37,698 nucleotides of DNA. Origin: an uncultured Saprospiraceae bacterium. GTDB taxonomy: Bacteria; Bacteroidota; Bacteroidia; Chitinophagales; Saprospiraceae. Position 1 is the first letter of the stretch; each line of letters starts with the position of its first letter. A program made the position numbers and the translations under genes. The stretch covers positions 1-37,698 of the forward strand of contig CALLVY010000537.1 of assembly GCA_938015925.1 (NCBI GenBank), in the 5' to 3' direction. The notes below the pieces were generated by a model. It saw only the letters and a program-made list of their open reading frames with translations. It had not been told where the DNA came from and did no database searches. Below, piece by piece: positions 8,744 to 17,526 of the stretch.

Positions 8744-9259
8744 TTACTGCTTCCAAATGGCATAATAATGTTCATCCAAAAAGACGCCATTTTTAAAGAC
8801 TCCTTTTTTTAGAATGGCTTCCTTCACGAATCCTGCTTTTTCCAAAACCCGCATAGATCCAATATTAGGAGCGAATACACCCGCAAATATTTTCTCAAAA
8901 CCCAATTCTTCAAATCCATATGCTACCAACAAAGCTACTGCTTCGCTGACGATCCCTTGGCCCCAATAATCCTCCCCAAGCCAATAACCAATCTCCGCAT
9001 TCTTGCTAAAAATATCTGTACCAGGGGTCAATCCTATTCCTCCTACTGCCAAACCTTCTTTCTCAATCGCAAAATTATTCAATTTCCCTGCATTCTCCTG
9101 CAAGTGGATCCAACTCTCCGCATCCTCCTGTGTATAAGGATGTGGAAAATAGTCCCGCAAATTATTCCATATTCTTTTATTGTTGGCATTTTTTATCAGA
9201 GATTTTTCATCTCCTCTTTGCCAGGGACGCAGGTGAAAGGATTGGGCTTCTAAATGCAT
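8744..9259 (-). CDS. GNAT-family acetyltransferase, RimJ/RimL-like
   Basis: 171 residues. The start FHLRPWQRGDEKSL is the usual opening of the Acetyltransf_3 (RimJ/RimL) group. Motif A is the stretch EIGYWLGEDYWGQGIVSEA (~residues 87-105), with the WGQG loop binding acetyl-CoA, and motif B is NIGSMRVLEKAGFVKEA (~132-148). Members acetylate N-terminal amines of ribosomal proteins or small molecules; the substrate here is not evident. It is the first gene of the three-gene minus-strand operon, with only 13 nt to the next ATG. Confidence 0.9.
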   Translation of the reverse strand: MHLEAQSFHLRPWQRGDEKSLIKNANNKRIWNNLRDYFPHPYTQEDAESWIHLQENAGKLNNFAIEKEGLAVGGIGLTPGTDIFSKNAEIGYWLGEDYWGQGIVSEAVALLVAYGFEELGFEKIFAGVFAPNIGSMRVLEKAGFVKEAILKKGVFKNGVFLDEHYYAIWKQ

Positions 9260-9963
9260 AAGGAAGGTTTTTCTGTATGGATCAATTTCATTATTACAGC
9301 AAGGAAAAAAAGAAAGTTCCTAAAAAAGATTTTGCAAGCGATAAATCACAAAAGAGTAAGAATCCGAAAGGACTATATAACATTACTCCTGGGAATTTGA
9401 TAATGGGGCAGAAAAAGAAAGACACAAATGGCAAAGGTAGGAAGAGCAACTACTTGTAGCTTCGCTTGCAGAAAATGAATTTTTTGCTTGTAAAATGGAG
9501 CTTTTGCTGTAGTGGATGCTTTTGACAATGTAAATTTATTTCGGGCTTGATGTCACAGAATAGTTCTCAATGGATTGTAAATGAGATATTTAGGATTTTT
9601 TTTTTGAAAAAAATGGCTTTAGTGTAACATTCAAAATCGAAAAGTTCAAATTTAGGCACAAAAAAATGCCATAAGTTGCTTGTTTATAGTGTTTTGTAGT
9701 GTTTTATTTACTTTATCCTTGTCACTTAATGTTTGAATTCCAAGGCTTCATCAACCATTGTAGGCACGTATTTCGTAGTGGATAAGGCATAACAACTCAG
9801 AGAATCCACTCCCCCCGTACTAAATTTCACCCATACCTCCCAACTGTAAAGGAATGGTCTAGATTAATTGATGAATTTTCCCTCAATCGTGACGTGAACT
9901 TTGCAAGTGTATGTATCCAACTGGTACATAGATGATTTCAATATTTATAAAATAAACCATGCT
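9260..9963. other. intergenic region upstream of the giant VCBS gene
   Basis: About 700 bases. A 60-codon ORF (9277-9459, Lys-rich) begins 17 nt from the divergent GNAT start. I find no motif in it and consider it doubtful. The rest is AT-rich with homopolymer runs and a short direct repetition (TAGTGTTTTG/TAGTGTTTTA near 9690). A possible -7 element lies at 9896-9903. Confidence 0.4.
9896..9903 (+). promoter_or_regulatory. possible Bacteroidota -7 element
   Basis: GAACTTTG differs from the Bacteroidota consensus TAnnTTTG at the first base only. If used, transcription would start near 9908 and the track's TTG start at 9901 could not be translated, which supports the later ATG. A convincing -33 TTTG at normal spacing is not seen, so this is weak. 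Confidence 0.28.
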
Positions 9964-12900
9964 ATGCGGGTAATGATTAATCGAATTTCTTCTTTGAGTG
10001 CATTTGGTTCTTTTTCTAAAGAAAATTTTCACAAGATTCTTAGGCTAAAACACTTTTGGAGTTTTGGTCTTTTGTGTTTGACTTTGCTTGGGCAGTTAAG
10101 TGCGAATACCTGTGTAGATCTTCCTCAGATAAGTGGCCCTAGTTGCTATTCCTGCTATCCTGTTGGATGGAGTCCCGTCAATGGACAAGGAACACCAGAT
10201 ATGATTCAGGGAGATGGAGTACACCCATTTGGATCAGACTATGTGGTATCTAATATCGGAGGTGCTTCTGTAGATGGAGGTGCAATGGGTTTATTTTTAG
10301 ATTCCAGTAATTCCACTAATGAAGGTTGGACGACTACCTTGTCTGGATTGTCTTCCGGTACCACCTATGCTATAACTTTACAATGGCAACAAGCAACAAT
10401 GGTATACACCAGAAACAATGGCAGAACTTTTTCTTTTATTGGTGGTGGATTAGAAATAATTGTAGATGGACAAATTTCAGAATTTTTTGGAAATGGAACA
10501 GCTGCCGGAGATGACTGGCAAGTTGCCGAAGTGGTTTTTGTGGCCAATGGGTCTACTGCAACGATTGCAGCCAACCTTATTGACAATTCTGGAACAGGGA
10601 CTACCACGACCAACAATCAAAATTGGGGAAATGGAGGAGCAATAGTAATTGATGCAGGAAGTACTTGTGTACTTACCGCTTGCGACTTGTCGGATGTGAA
10701 TGCAGATTGCGATGATGATGGTATTATCAACGGAGAAGATTGTGATCCTTCCGATCCAAACGAACAATCCGATATTGATAAAGATGGTATTTGCGATGGG
10801 CATGATTTAGACAATGATAATGATGGAATTCTGGACGTAGAAGAATGTCCAAACTTAGCAGGCATAACTTTACCAGAGCCTGATGCCGTTCATTGGACTA
10901 CCGGAGCTTTTGATTTATATGCGATTGGAAATAATACCACTGGAAATGGTGCGAAAGAATCTGGTTTTGAAAGAGCCATTCTTTTTGAAGGACATGAGAT
11001 TTCCATTTCTGATAATGACTGGGGCGTTTCGGGAAACATTGCTTCTTTTAATGGAGGCTCCATTACATTGGATGATGCCGCATGGGAAGGAGGAGTTGTC
11101 ATGAGCCTATCAACTTCTGATTTTTATCAATCAGGTAACAATGGAAATGCTGTTCGAATGACTCCGAATGCTCCGGTGGAATCTGGAAATTCTTATAAAT
11201 TTGACTTTACATTTGATAATCCTGTTGAATACTTTAGCTTTGATTGGGTGGATATTTTTGATTTTGGAAATGAAGGTTCAACGGAGGAAGTACAGTATTC
11301 TGTTTTTGCAGAAAATCAACTTATTGCCAAGTTAAAAGGTAGAGTGATAGGAGCAGGAAATCAAGGGGCGGTGAGTTTCTATGATGAAAATAATGTCCTA
11401 AGAGGCACATTGGATGCTGGCCACAATTTGGAAACAACTATCGGATTTTATACCACTAGTCCTGTACAAACCGTAACAGTCGTTTATGAGAGTTTGACAA
11501 GAATCACTGCCCGTGATTTTCACGGAATAGACCGGATTACCTTTAAAGGAGTGGTAGCATGCGATACCGATAATGATGGTACTCCCGATCATTTGGATTT
11601 GAATAGTGATGGAGATAATTGTATCGATGCGATTGAAGGTGGTGGAACGTTTAGAGGAACACAAGCATCCAATGATATTGAAAACGAAATGCTTTCTGGA
11701 CCGGTAGATGCCGACGGTGTTCCTGTTTCCGCAGGAGTGGCTGGGCAAGGAGCAGGAGATAGTAAAAATGCTGCTGTTCAATCGGAAGATTGTGCTTGTT
11801 ATTTAGTGTCTCAATTTGGTGTTTTTGAAACACCACAAAACATCGGTTTGTCAGAGATCGAAAATACCTGGTCCGCAAGTTGGGGGGATTTTAATAATGA
11901 TGGTTTGGTCGATTTATTTACCACCAATTATGATGTAGACAAACCGAATACCCTTTATAGAAATGAAGGAAACAATACTTTCGTTAAAGTAAACAGTGAA
12001 GCAATAACGACAGACCTGGCAAGTTCTCTTGCCTCTAGTTGGGGAGATTTTAATAACGATGGCTTGCTCGATTTATATGTAGCCAACAACATTGGTTTTG
12101 TCAATTTCTTATACCGAAATGAAGGCAATGGCGTTTTTACTCGTATCCAAAATGATCCTTCCGTTATTGACAAAGGATATGCTCACAGTACTTCCTGGAT
12201 AGACTACGACAATGATGGCTTTCTGGATATCTTTGTCGCCGATTTCTTTGCGACTCGTTTCAATCAACTCTATCACAATAACGGAGACGGTACTTTTGAA
12301 AAAGTTACGGGTGCCGCACCAGTATTAGAAGCTACTTCTTCCGTCAGTGGAGCTTGGGGCGATTACAACAACGATGGTTATCCCGATCTTTTTGTAAGCA
12401 ATACCAATCTTGAAAATAACAGTTTATACAAAAACCTTGGAGCCGGACGATTCGAAAAAATCACAACGGGAGCTATCGTAAATGATGGTGGACAATCCGT
12501 AGGTGCCAGTTGGGGGGATTATAATAATGACGGTCACCTGGACCTTTTTGTATCCAACGCTGGTAATCAAAATAATTTTCTCTATACCAATGATGGAAAT
12601 GGAAGATTTATCAAAGAAACTAGCGGAAGTATCGTAAGCGATGGCGGCCACTCTCACGGAAGCGCCTGGGCGGATTATGACAATGATGGAGATTTGGATT
12701 TGTATGTTTCCAATGATTCAGGAAATGATAATTTTCTTTATAGAAATGATGACGGAAAAACATTCACTCGGGTAAATAATGAAATGACAAATGATAGTGG
12801 CAATTCCTTCGGAGCAGCCTGGGCAGATTATGACAATGATGGAGACGTCGACTTGTATGTGGCCAACCATGATGATGGTGCCAACTTTTTGTATGAAAAC

Positions 12901-14553
12901 TTAAATGGAGAATGCCAAGCGAATTTATGTGTCAGTTTGGTCGGTACCAATTCTAATGCTTCAGGTATTGGTGCAAAAATAAAAGTCAAAGCAAATGTTT
13001 TTGGAATGGATACCTGGCAGACCAGAGAGGTTACTTCACAGACCGGTGGAGGAGTCGGAGGGCAGAGTGAATTAAAAGCCCTTTTTGGTTTGGGGAATGC
13101 TGCGGTTGTTGATTCTATTTTGGTTATTTGGCCTTCGGGATATCGCCAGGTTGTAGAAGGACAAGCAGTAGATGATTGTATTACGATCCGAGAAGAAAGT
13201 GGCAGCGAGGTTTGTGGAACTGCTTTTTACGATGAAAACAACAATTGTGTAAAAGACGAAGGAGAAGTTGGTTTGCCCAATATAGAATTGGAAATTCAGC
13301 CTGGAGGTTTGACGGTTTTTACGGATGAAAATGGAGATTATACGATTCCATTGGGAATAGGGTCTTATGTGATTTCACAGGTAGAAGGAGGCAATTGGAG
13401 GCCTTCTTGTCCAACCGGACAGATCACTCATGATGTGAACGTAACCAGTCTTGGTGGAGAATATTGTGGATTCAATTTTAGCGAATCTCCAACTTGTTCT
13501 GATCCTGATTTAACAGTCGAAGTGTCTGCTACTGCGCATCGTATTGGCTTTGAGAATATGATCGCAGTTCATTATGAAAACCTTGGAGGAGAAATGGCTC
13601 GAGATATAGATTTGACTGTAATACTAGATGAGAAAATTAAGGCATTAGAAGCTTCTATACCCTGGGACTCTAATAACGGAAATGAATTTGTGTGGAAAAT
13701 AAAATCTTTAGATATTGGTGGTTCTGGGACGATTTATATTGTGGATTTCGTTGCCAACGATGCGATCCTAGGTAGCAATTTGAGTTTGCAATCTAAAATC
13801 TCTCATCTTGGGAATGACTGTGATTTAAGCAATAATCAAATGGAAAATTTAAGTCAAGCCATTGGTGCTTTAGATCCGAATGACATCTTGGTTTCGCCAG
13901 AAGGAGAAGTGAGAAATGAGGAAGTATTGACTTATAAAATTAGATTTCAAAATGTAGGTAACTCCGTGGTGAACCAAGTAGTCGTAGAAGACCAATTGCC
14001 AGATGCCCTGGATGTGAGTACCTTGGAGATGGGAAGTGCAAGCGATCCTTATCGATTGACCGTTTCGGAAAATGGTCTGTTGAGATGGACCTTCGACAAT
14101 ATTCTTTTGCCAGACAGTACCGCCAATGAACCAATGAGCCACGGTTATTTGACTTATCGAATAAAAATGAAACCGAATCAACGCATAGGAACGCGAGTAG
14201 AAAATCAAGCGAATATTTTCTTTGATAATAATCCACCAATCATCACCAACACGGTACTCAATATCATTGTGGATAAAAATCAAAAACCATTGAATGATGG
14301 CCTGATGGTAACTCCTAATCCAGTTGTAGATGACGCCAAAATAATGATTCGACCAGATGCAGGAAAAAATCCTGAGAAAATTTATTCGATTCGATTGTTT
14401 AATTCAAGTGGCCAGAAAGTTTTAGAAGTCTTTGATGTGGATAAGCATGAATATTATTTCTCCATAGAAGATAGTATCCCGGGAATGTATACCGTCTTGG
14501 TCCGAGATATAAATGGAAAAGAGTATGCTGAAAAAATAATCGTGTTAAAATAA
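9964..14553 (+). CDS. giant secreted VCBS/ASPIC-UnbV protein with T9SS type A sorting domain
   Basis: About 1529 residues from ATG 9964 (ATG 9973 also possible); the TTG at 9901 is unlikely because the hydrophobic signal (FWSFGLLCLTLLG) would lie too far inside. After a beta-rich N-terminal region there are TSP3-like calcium repeats (~240-300), a lectin-like segment, then seven VCBS/FG-GAP repeats (~635-980), each with a DxNNDG or DYDNDG calcium loop, suggesting a seven-bladed integrin-like propeller. Next come an ASPIC/UnbV domain (~990-1070, IGAKIKVKA and VIWPSGYRQ), an SdrD-type B domain (~1080-1160), a conserved-repeat region with ALDPNDILVSPEG (~1300-1435), and a final ~88 residues with VTPNPVVDDAKI and GMYTVLVRDINGKEYAEKIIVLK-like strands, the type A (Por_Secre_tail) domain. 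Exported by the T9SS and probably cleaved and surface-attached. Monocistronic; strong terminator follows. Confidence 0.92.
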   Translation: MRVMINRISSLSAFGSFSKENFHKILRLKHFWSFGLLCLTLLGQLSANTCVDLPQISGPSCYSCYPVGWSPVNGQGTPDMIQGDGVHPFGSDYVVSNIGGASVDGGAMGLFLDSSNSTNEGWTTTLSGLSSGTTYAITLQWQQATMVYTRNNGRTFSFIGGGLEIIVDGQISEFFGNGTAAGDDWQVAEVVFVANGSTATIAANLIDNSGTGTTTTNNQNWGNGGAIVIDAGSTCVLTACDLSDVNADCDDDGIINGEDCDPSDPNEQSDIDKDGICDGHDLDNDNDGILDVEECPNLAGITLPEPDAVHWTTGAFDLYAIGNNTTGNGAKESGFERAILFEGHEISISDNDWGVSGNIASFNGGSITLDDAAWEGGVVMSLSTSDFYQSGNNGNAVRMTPNAPVESGNSYKFDFTFDNPVEYFSFDWVDIFDFGNEGSTEEVQYSVFAENQLIAKLKGRVIGAGNQGAVSFYDENNVLRGTLDAGHNLETTIGFYTTSPVQTVTVVYESLTRITARDFHGIDRITFKGVVACDTDNDGTPDHLDLNSDGDNCIDAIEGGGTFRGTQASNDIENEMLSGPVDADGVPVSAGVAGQGAGDSKNAAVQSEDCACYLVSQFGVFETPQNIGLSEIENTWSASWGDFNNDGLVDLFTTNYDVDKPNTLYRNEGNNTFVKVNSEAITTDLASSLASSWGDFNNDGLLDLYVANNIGFVNFLYRNEGNGVFTRIQNDPSVIDKGYAHSTSWIDYDNDGFLDIFVADFFATRFNQLYHNNGDGTFEKVTGAAPVLEATSSVSGAWGDYNNDGYPDLFVSNTNLENNSLYKNLGAGRFEKITTGAIVNDGGQSVGASWGDYNNDGHLDLFVSNAGNQNNFLYTNDGNGRFIKETSGSIVSDGGHSHGSAWADYDNDGDLDLYVSNDSGNDNFLYRNDDGKTFTRVNNEMTNDSGNSFGAAWADYDNDGDVDLYVANHDDGANFLYENLNGECQANLCVSLVGTNSNASGIGAKIKVKANVFGMDTWQTREVTSQTGGGVGGQSELKALFGLGNAAVVDSILVIWPSGYRQVVEGQAVDDCITIREESGSEVCGTAFYDENNNCVKDEGEVGLPNIELEIQPGGLTVFTDENGDYTIPLGIGSYVISQVEGGNWRPSCPTGQITHDVNVTSLGGEYCGFNFSESPTCSDPDLTVEVSATAHRIGFENMIAVHYENLGGEMARDIDLTVILDEKIKALEASIPWDSNNGNEFVWKIKSLDIGGSGTIYIVDFVANDAILGSNLSLQSKISHLGNDCDLSNNQMENLSQAIGALDPNDILVSPEGEVRNEEVLTYKIRFQNVGNSVVNQVVVEDQLPDALDVSTLEMGSASDPYRLTVSENGLLRWTFDNILLPDSTANEPMSHGYLTYRIKMKPNQRIGTRVENQANIFFDNNPPIITNTVLNIIVDKNQKPLNDGLMVTPNPVVDDAKIMIRPDAGKNPEKIYSIRLFNSSGQKVLEVFDVDKHEYYFSIEDSIPGMYTVLVRDINGKEYAEKIIVLK

Positions 14554-14585
14554 AAATACTTACTTGTATAGATCAATCATTCTTT

Positions 14586-14626
14586 AAAGATAGGCTCTAG
14601 CTTCACGTTAGGGCCTATCTTTTTTT
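14586..14626 (+). terminator. rho-independent terminator after VCBS gene
   Basis: AAAGATAGGCTCTA pairs with TAGGGCCTATCTTT across a 9-nt loop (14 pairs, one of them G-U) and runs into a T tract ending at 14626. It lies 33 nt past the stop codon. Confidence 0.9.
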
Positions 14627-14651
14627 GTAAAAAAAATCCTAGCGCAAGCCG

Positions 14652-14687
14652 TTTTGGATTGATTAAACAAATCTTTTTGTAACTTCG
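14652..14687 (+). promoter_or_regulatory. possible promoter of the LamG-like gene
   Basis: TTTTG at 14652 and TAACTTCG at 14680 (one mismatch to TAnnTTTG) are 23 nt apart, 48 nt upstream of the ATG at 14735 and just after the terminator of the previous gene. Position is sensible; the match is imperfect. Confidence 0.3.
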
Positions 14688-14734
14688 AAACATCAAATTA
14701 GTAACTTATTTTAAACAGAGACTTAATTGTAAAA

Positions 14735-15478
14735 ATGGCCAACTATATCAATGAAAATTTTGCTTTAAACTTCAAAGGCGATTCCTTTTTAGTCATTCGA
14801 AAATTTCAAGCATTTCGACAGATTGAAAATGGCTTTTCCATGGGCGCTTGGATCAAATGGCAGCAACCAACCTTGCAAGAAGAAAGGTGTACCCTGAAAA
14901 AAGAAAACGGCGATTCAGAACTGACGACTTCCGCCCAATCCGCTTATATCTTTTCTTACAATAAACCAGAAGAAACCACCTCGCAAACGGGATCCTTTTT
15001 TACGCTTTCCTGTCCTGCTAATTTAAAGATCAGTACCACAGCAGGAAGTGTCGAAACGGGCATACAATTGGAAGAAAAAAAATGGTGTTTTCTGATGTTG
15101 ACTTTTTATCCAACAGGTTCTGGTTCTTATACGGTCAAAACTTATGTAGATGGAATCGCTCCAGAAAAAGCCATCGATATTTCCTTCGGACCAGATGGTT
15201 TGGCCAATGAGCAATCAATGGGTATTGCCTGTCCTTTTTCTAGTGGAGGAAAACAAAATAGATGGAGAGGAGGAATCGCAGAATTACAGGTTTGGGAAGA
15301 AGTCTTATCGCCCGAAAAAATAGCTCAAGTCATGCTAACTATGCCTACCGTAAAATCCGAACCCAAGCTGTCTTTTTTTCTTCCATTGTCTATGACCGAA
15401 AATAATGGTGCTTTTAATGATCCCTTTAACAACAGAGTGACCGACGCTTCCATTGGCTTAAGGATTTTTGGGTTTTAA
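14735..15478 (+). CDS. LamG/concanavalin A-like lectin-fold protein without signal peptide
   Basis: 247 residues. The pattern NFALNFKGDSFLVI...NGFSMGAWIKW near the N-terminus, KKWCFLMLTFYPTGSGSYTVKTYVDG in the middle and RWRGGIAELQVWEEVLSPEKI near residue 190 is the LamG/Laminin_G_3 jelly-roll signature (edge strand, central strands, final strand plus helix). It covers nearly the whole protein. Such domains bind carbohydrate or protein and are usually exported, but this one begins MANYINENF with no signal peptide, lipobox or T9SS domain. It may be cytoplasmic, leave by another route, or be part of a particle. It lies 36 nt before the metallo-hydrolase gene, so the two could be co-transcribed. 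Confidence 0.75.
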   Translation: MANYINENFALNFKGDSFLVIRKFQAFRQIENGFSMGAWIKWQQPTLQEERCTLKKENGDSELTTSAQSAYIFSYNKPEETTSQTGSFFTLSCPANLKISTTAGSVETGIQLEEKKWCFLMLTFYPTGSGSYTVKTYVDGIAPEKAIDISFGPDGLANEQSMGIACPFSSGGKQNRWRGGIAELQVWEEVLSPEKIAQVMLTMPTVKSEPKLSFFLPLSMTENNGAFNDPFNNRVTDASIGLRIFGF

Positions 15479-15513
15479 ACAGCACTAAGCAATAAAAAAA
15501 ACTTTAATCAGAG

Positions 15514-16485
15514 ATGCGAACGATGATAAAATATTTCTTCTTGTGTTTAACCTTGCTGACCTTCAGCGCTTGTACACCTTCAGAAGAAAGCTCTGTAGAA
15601 GCATCAATCCTAGCCCCTGATAATAGTCCTTATCTAGTCGTGCTGGGGATTGCTCAGGATGCAGGCTATCCGCAGGCGGGTTGTCAGAAAAATTGTTGTC
15701 GCGATCTTTGGGCACAAAAAGTACAACGCAAGATGGTGACCTGTCTGGGCTTAGTAGATCCGCAAAGCAAAGAAACCTGGTTGTTTGAAGCAACACCAGA
15801 TTTTCCAGATCAATTGCAATTGCTCAATCAAGAATTAGGTCAGGATGCAGGCGTTTTACCCAAGGGTATTTTTATAAGCCACGCTCACATGGGGCATTAC
15901 ACGGGTTTGATGAATTTGGGGAGAGAAGCGATGGGGGCAAAAAATGCAGCGGTATGGACGATGCCTCGGATGACCAGTTATTTGACGGACAATGGTCCGT
16001 GGAGTCAGTTAGTAGCCCTGCAAAATATTCAATTGCAAAAACTAAAAGCAGACTCGACTTTCCAACTGAATGAACGTTTAAAACTTACTCCATTTTTGGT
16101 CCCACATCGAGATGAATTTTCCGAAACGGTCGGTTTTAAAATAGAAGGGACCAAAGCCTCTGCTTTATTTATTCCGGATATTGATAAATGGGAACGTTGG
16201 GATTTAGATATCCGAGAGGAATTGGCCAAAGTAGATTTTGCGTTTATTGATGGTACTTTTTTTGAGAACGGAGAAATCCCCGGACGGGACATGGCATTAA
16301 TTCCGCACCCCTTTATCGAAGAAAGTAGAGCGCTTTTTGCAGAGCTTCCGCTTGTTGAAAAAAACAAAATCCATTTTATTCATTTCAATCATACCAATCC
16401 AGTTCTAAAGATGGGAAAAGAAAGAGCGCTTTTAAAACAAGAAGGATTTGGACAGTGTGAAGAAGGAGATTATTTCGCTTTATAA
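15514..16485 (+). CDS. MBL-fold metallo-hydrolase lipoprotein, PqqB-like
   Basis: 323 residues. The signal sequence ends in lipobox TFSAC (Cys20), so it should be lipid-anchored in the envelope. YLVVLGIAQDAGYPQAGC (~40-57), followed by paired Cys, is the opening of PqqB-type beta-lactamase-fold proteins. The metal motif is HAHMGH at 123-128. Further likely ligands are the His of VPHRDEF (~197), the Asp of FIPDIDKW and the His pair in IHFIHFNHTNP. The canonical HxHxDH has Asp where this has Gly, so the second metal site may be altered. There are no other pqq genes here, so a role in pyrroloquinoline quinone synthesis is not supported; it is better described as a PqqB-like hydrolase of unknown substrate. 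Its 3' end overlaps the convergent psuG gene by 6 nt. Confidence 0.82.
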   Translation: MRTMIKYFFLCLTLLTFSACTPSEESSVEASILAPDNSPYLVVLGIAQDAGYPQAGCQKNCCRDLWAQKVQRKMVTCLGLVDPQSKETWLFEATPDFPDQLQLLNQELGQDAGVLPKGIFISHAHMGHYTGLMNLGREAMGAKNAAVWTMPRMTSYLTDNGPWSQLVALQNIQLQKLKADSTFQLNERLKLTPFLVPHRDEFSETVGFKIEGTKASALFIPDIDKWERWDLDIREELAKVDFAFIDGTFFENGEIPGRDMALIPHPFIEESRALFAELPLVEKNKIHFIHFNHTNPVLKMGKERALLKQEGFGQCEEGDYFAL

Positions 16486-17406
16486 TTGACTATAAGCTAC
16501 CGCCAATTCTCCAGCTAAACGGGCATTATTATACACCAACTGAATATTAGATTTCAAACTTGATCCTTTAGTCAATTGTTCCACTTTCGCCAATAGAAAG
16601 GGAGTGATGGCTTTTCCCCGAATATTTTTTTCCGCTGCTTCCTGCAAAGCCGCCTCAATGGCCTGATCAATCGCCGCTTTCTCCATCGAATGAATCTCCG
16701 GAATCGGATTGGCAATCAGTGCACCTCCTTTCATTCCTATCGCCCATTTGATATGCAAAGCTTCGGCAAGTTGTGCCGGATCACTGATTTTATAATCTAC
16801 GGATAAACCGCTTTGGCGCGTATAAAAAGCAGGAAACTCCTCGGTGTCAAAACCAATCACCGGAACGCCATGTGTTTCCAGGTATTCTAAAGTTCGTTCA
16901 AGATCAAGAATAGATTTAACGCCAGCAGAAATGACCGCGACCGGAGTCTGCGCCAATTCTTGTAAGTCTGCCGAAACATCCATAGAGTCCGCTCCTCCTC
17001 GATGCACACCACCAATACCACCCGTTGCAAAAAAACGAATCTCAGCCATAGCCGCCACAATCATCGTCGCCGCTACTGTTGTCGCACCCGTCTTTTTTTG
17101 TTGGAGGATAAAGGGCAAATCCCGCCGACTACATTTCGTCACCTTCTGTCCTTCCCGACCAATCAAATCGATTTCGGATTCGGTTAGTCCAACCTTTAGA
17201 CGACCATCAATTAAAGCAATCGTCGCAGGAATCGCTCCGGTTTTTCTGACAATTTGTTCCACACTTAGGGCCGTTTCCACGTTCTTAGGATAAGGCATTC
17301 CGTGAGCAATAATGGTAGATTCTAAAGCGACCAAAGGAAGTTTTTTGGCAATAGCGTCGGCTACTTCTGGAGAGTAGGAGAGGTATGGAGAACGTTTATT
17401 TTTCAT
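16480..17406 (-). CDS. psuG: pseudouridine-5'-phosphate glycosidase
   Basis: 308 residues, the normal length for PsuG/IndA. The enzyme splits pseudouridine 5'-phosphate into uracil and ribose 5-phosphate, breaking the C-C glycosidic bond. Conserved blocks are all present: ALESTIIAHGMPYP with Glu29, ATGGIGGVHRGG with His135, DVSADLQEL with Asp147, VISAGVKSILD with Lys164 (the lysine that forms the imine in the E. coli enzyme), and SNIQLVYNNARLAGELA near the C-terminus. So it looks catalytically intact. Cytoplasmic. The usual partner kinase PsuK (PfkB family) is not in the window. It is divergent from a BtpA-family gene and overlaps the MBL gene tail-to-tail. Confidence 0.95.
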   Translation of the reverse strand: MKNKRSPYLSYSPEVADAIAKKLPLVALESTIIAHGMPYPKNVETALSVEQIVRKTGAIPATIALIDGRLKVGLTESEIDLIGREGQKVTKCSRRDLPFILQQKKTGATTVAATMIVAAMAEIRFFATGGIGGVHRGGADSMDVSADLQELAQTPVAVISAGVKSILDLERTLEYLETHGVPVIGFDTEEFPAFYTRQSGLSVDYKISDPAQLAEALHIKWAIGMKGGALIANPIPEIHSMEKAAIDQAIEAALQEAAEKNIRGKAITPFLLAKVEQLTKGSSLKSNIQLVYNNARLAGELAVAYSQL

Positions 17407-17490
17407 GCAATTGCAATAATAAGGAATGCTGATCGATAAATGTCAATTCTATAGCAATTATCAGCACTATGGAAAAAGGAATATTAGATG

Positions 17491-17521
17491 TTTGAAGATG
17501 AAAAACCTTTATCGTACTTTG
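17491..17521 (+). promoter_or_regulatory. possible promoter of the BtpA-family gene
   Basis: TTTG at 17491-17494, then 20 nt, then TACTTTG at 17515-17521, one base shorter than TAnnTTTG. It overlaps the track's first ATG (17488) and would place the transcript start almost at the ATG at 17527, favouring the shorter protein and possibly a leaderless message. Confidence 0.3.
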
Positions 17522-17526
17522 TTACT

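Noticed and set aside
9277-9459. 60-aa Lys-rich ORF
   Set aside because: Begins 17 nt from a divergent gene, low complexity, no motif; I could not support it.
13870-14283. 137-aa minus-strand ORF
   Set aside because: Shadow of the type A T9SS substrate, no protein features of its own.
15514-16485. pqqB of a PQQ synthesis cluster
   Set aside because: No pqqA, C, D or E nearby, and the protein is a lipoprotein with an altered metal motif.
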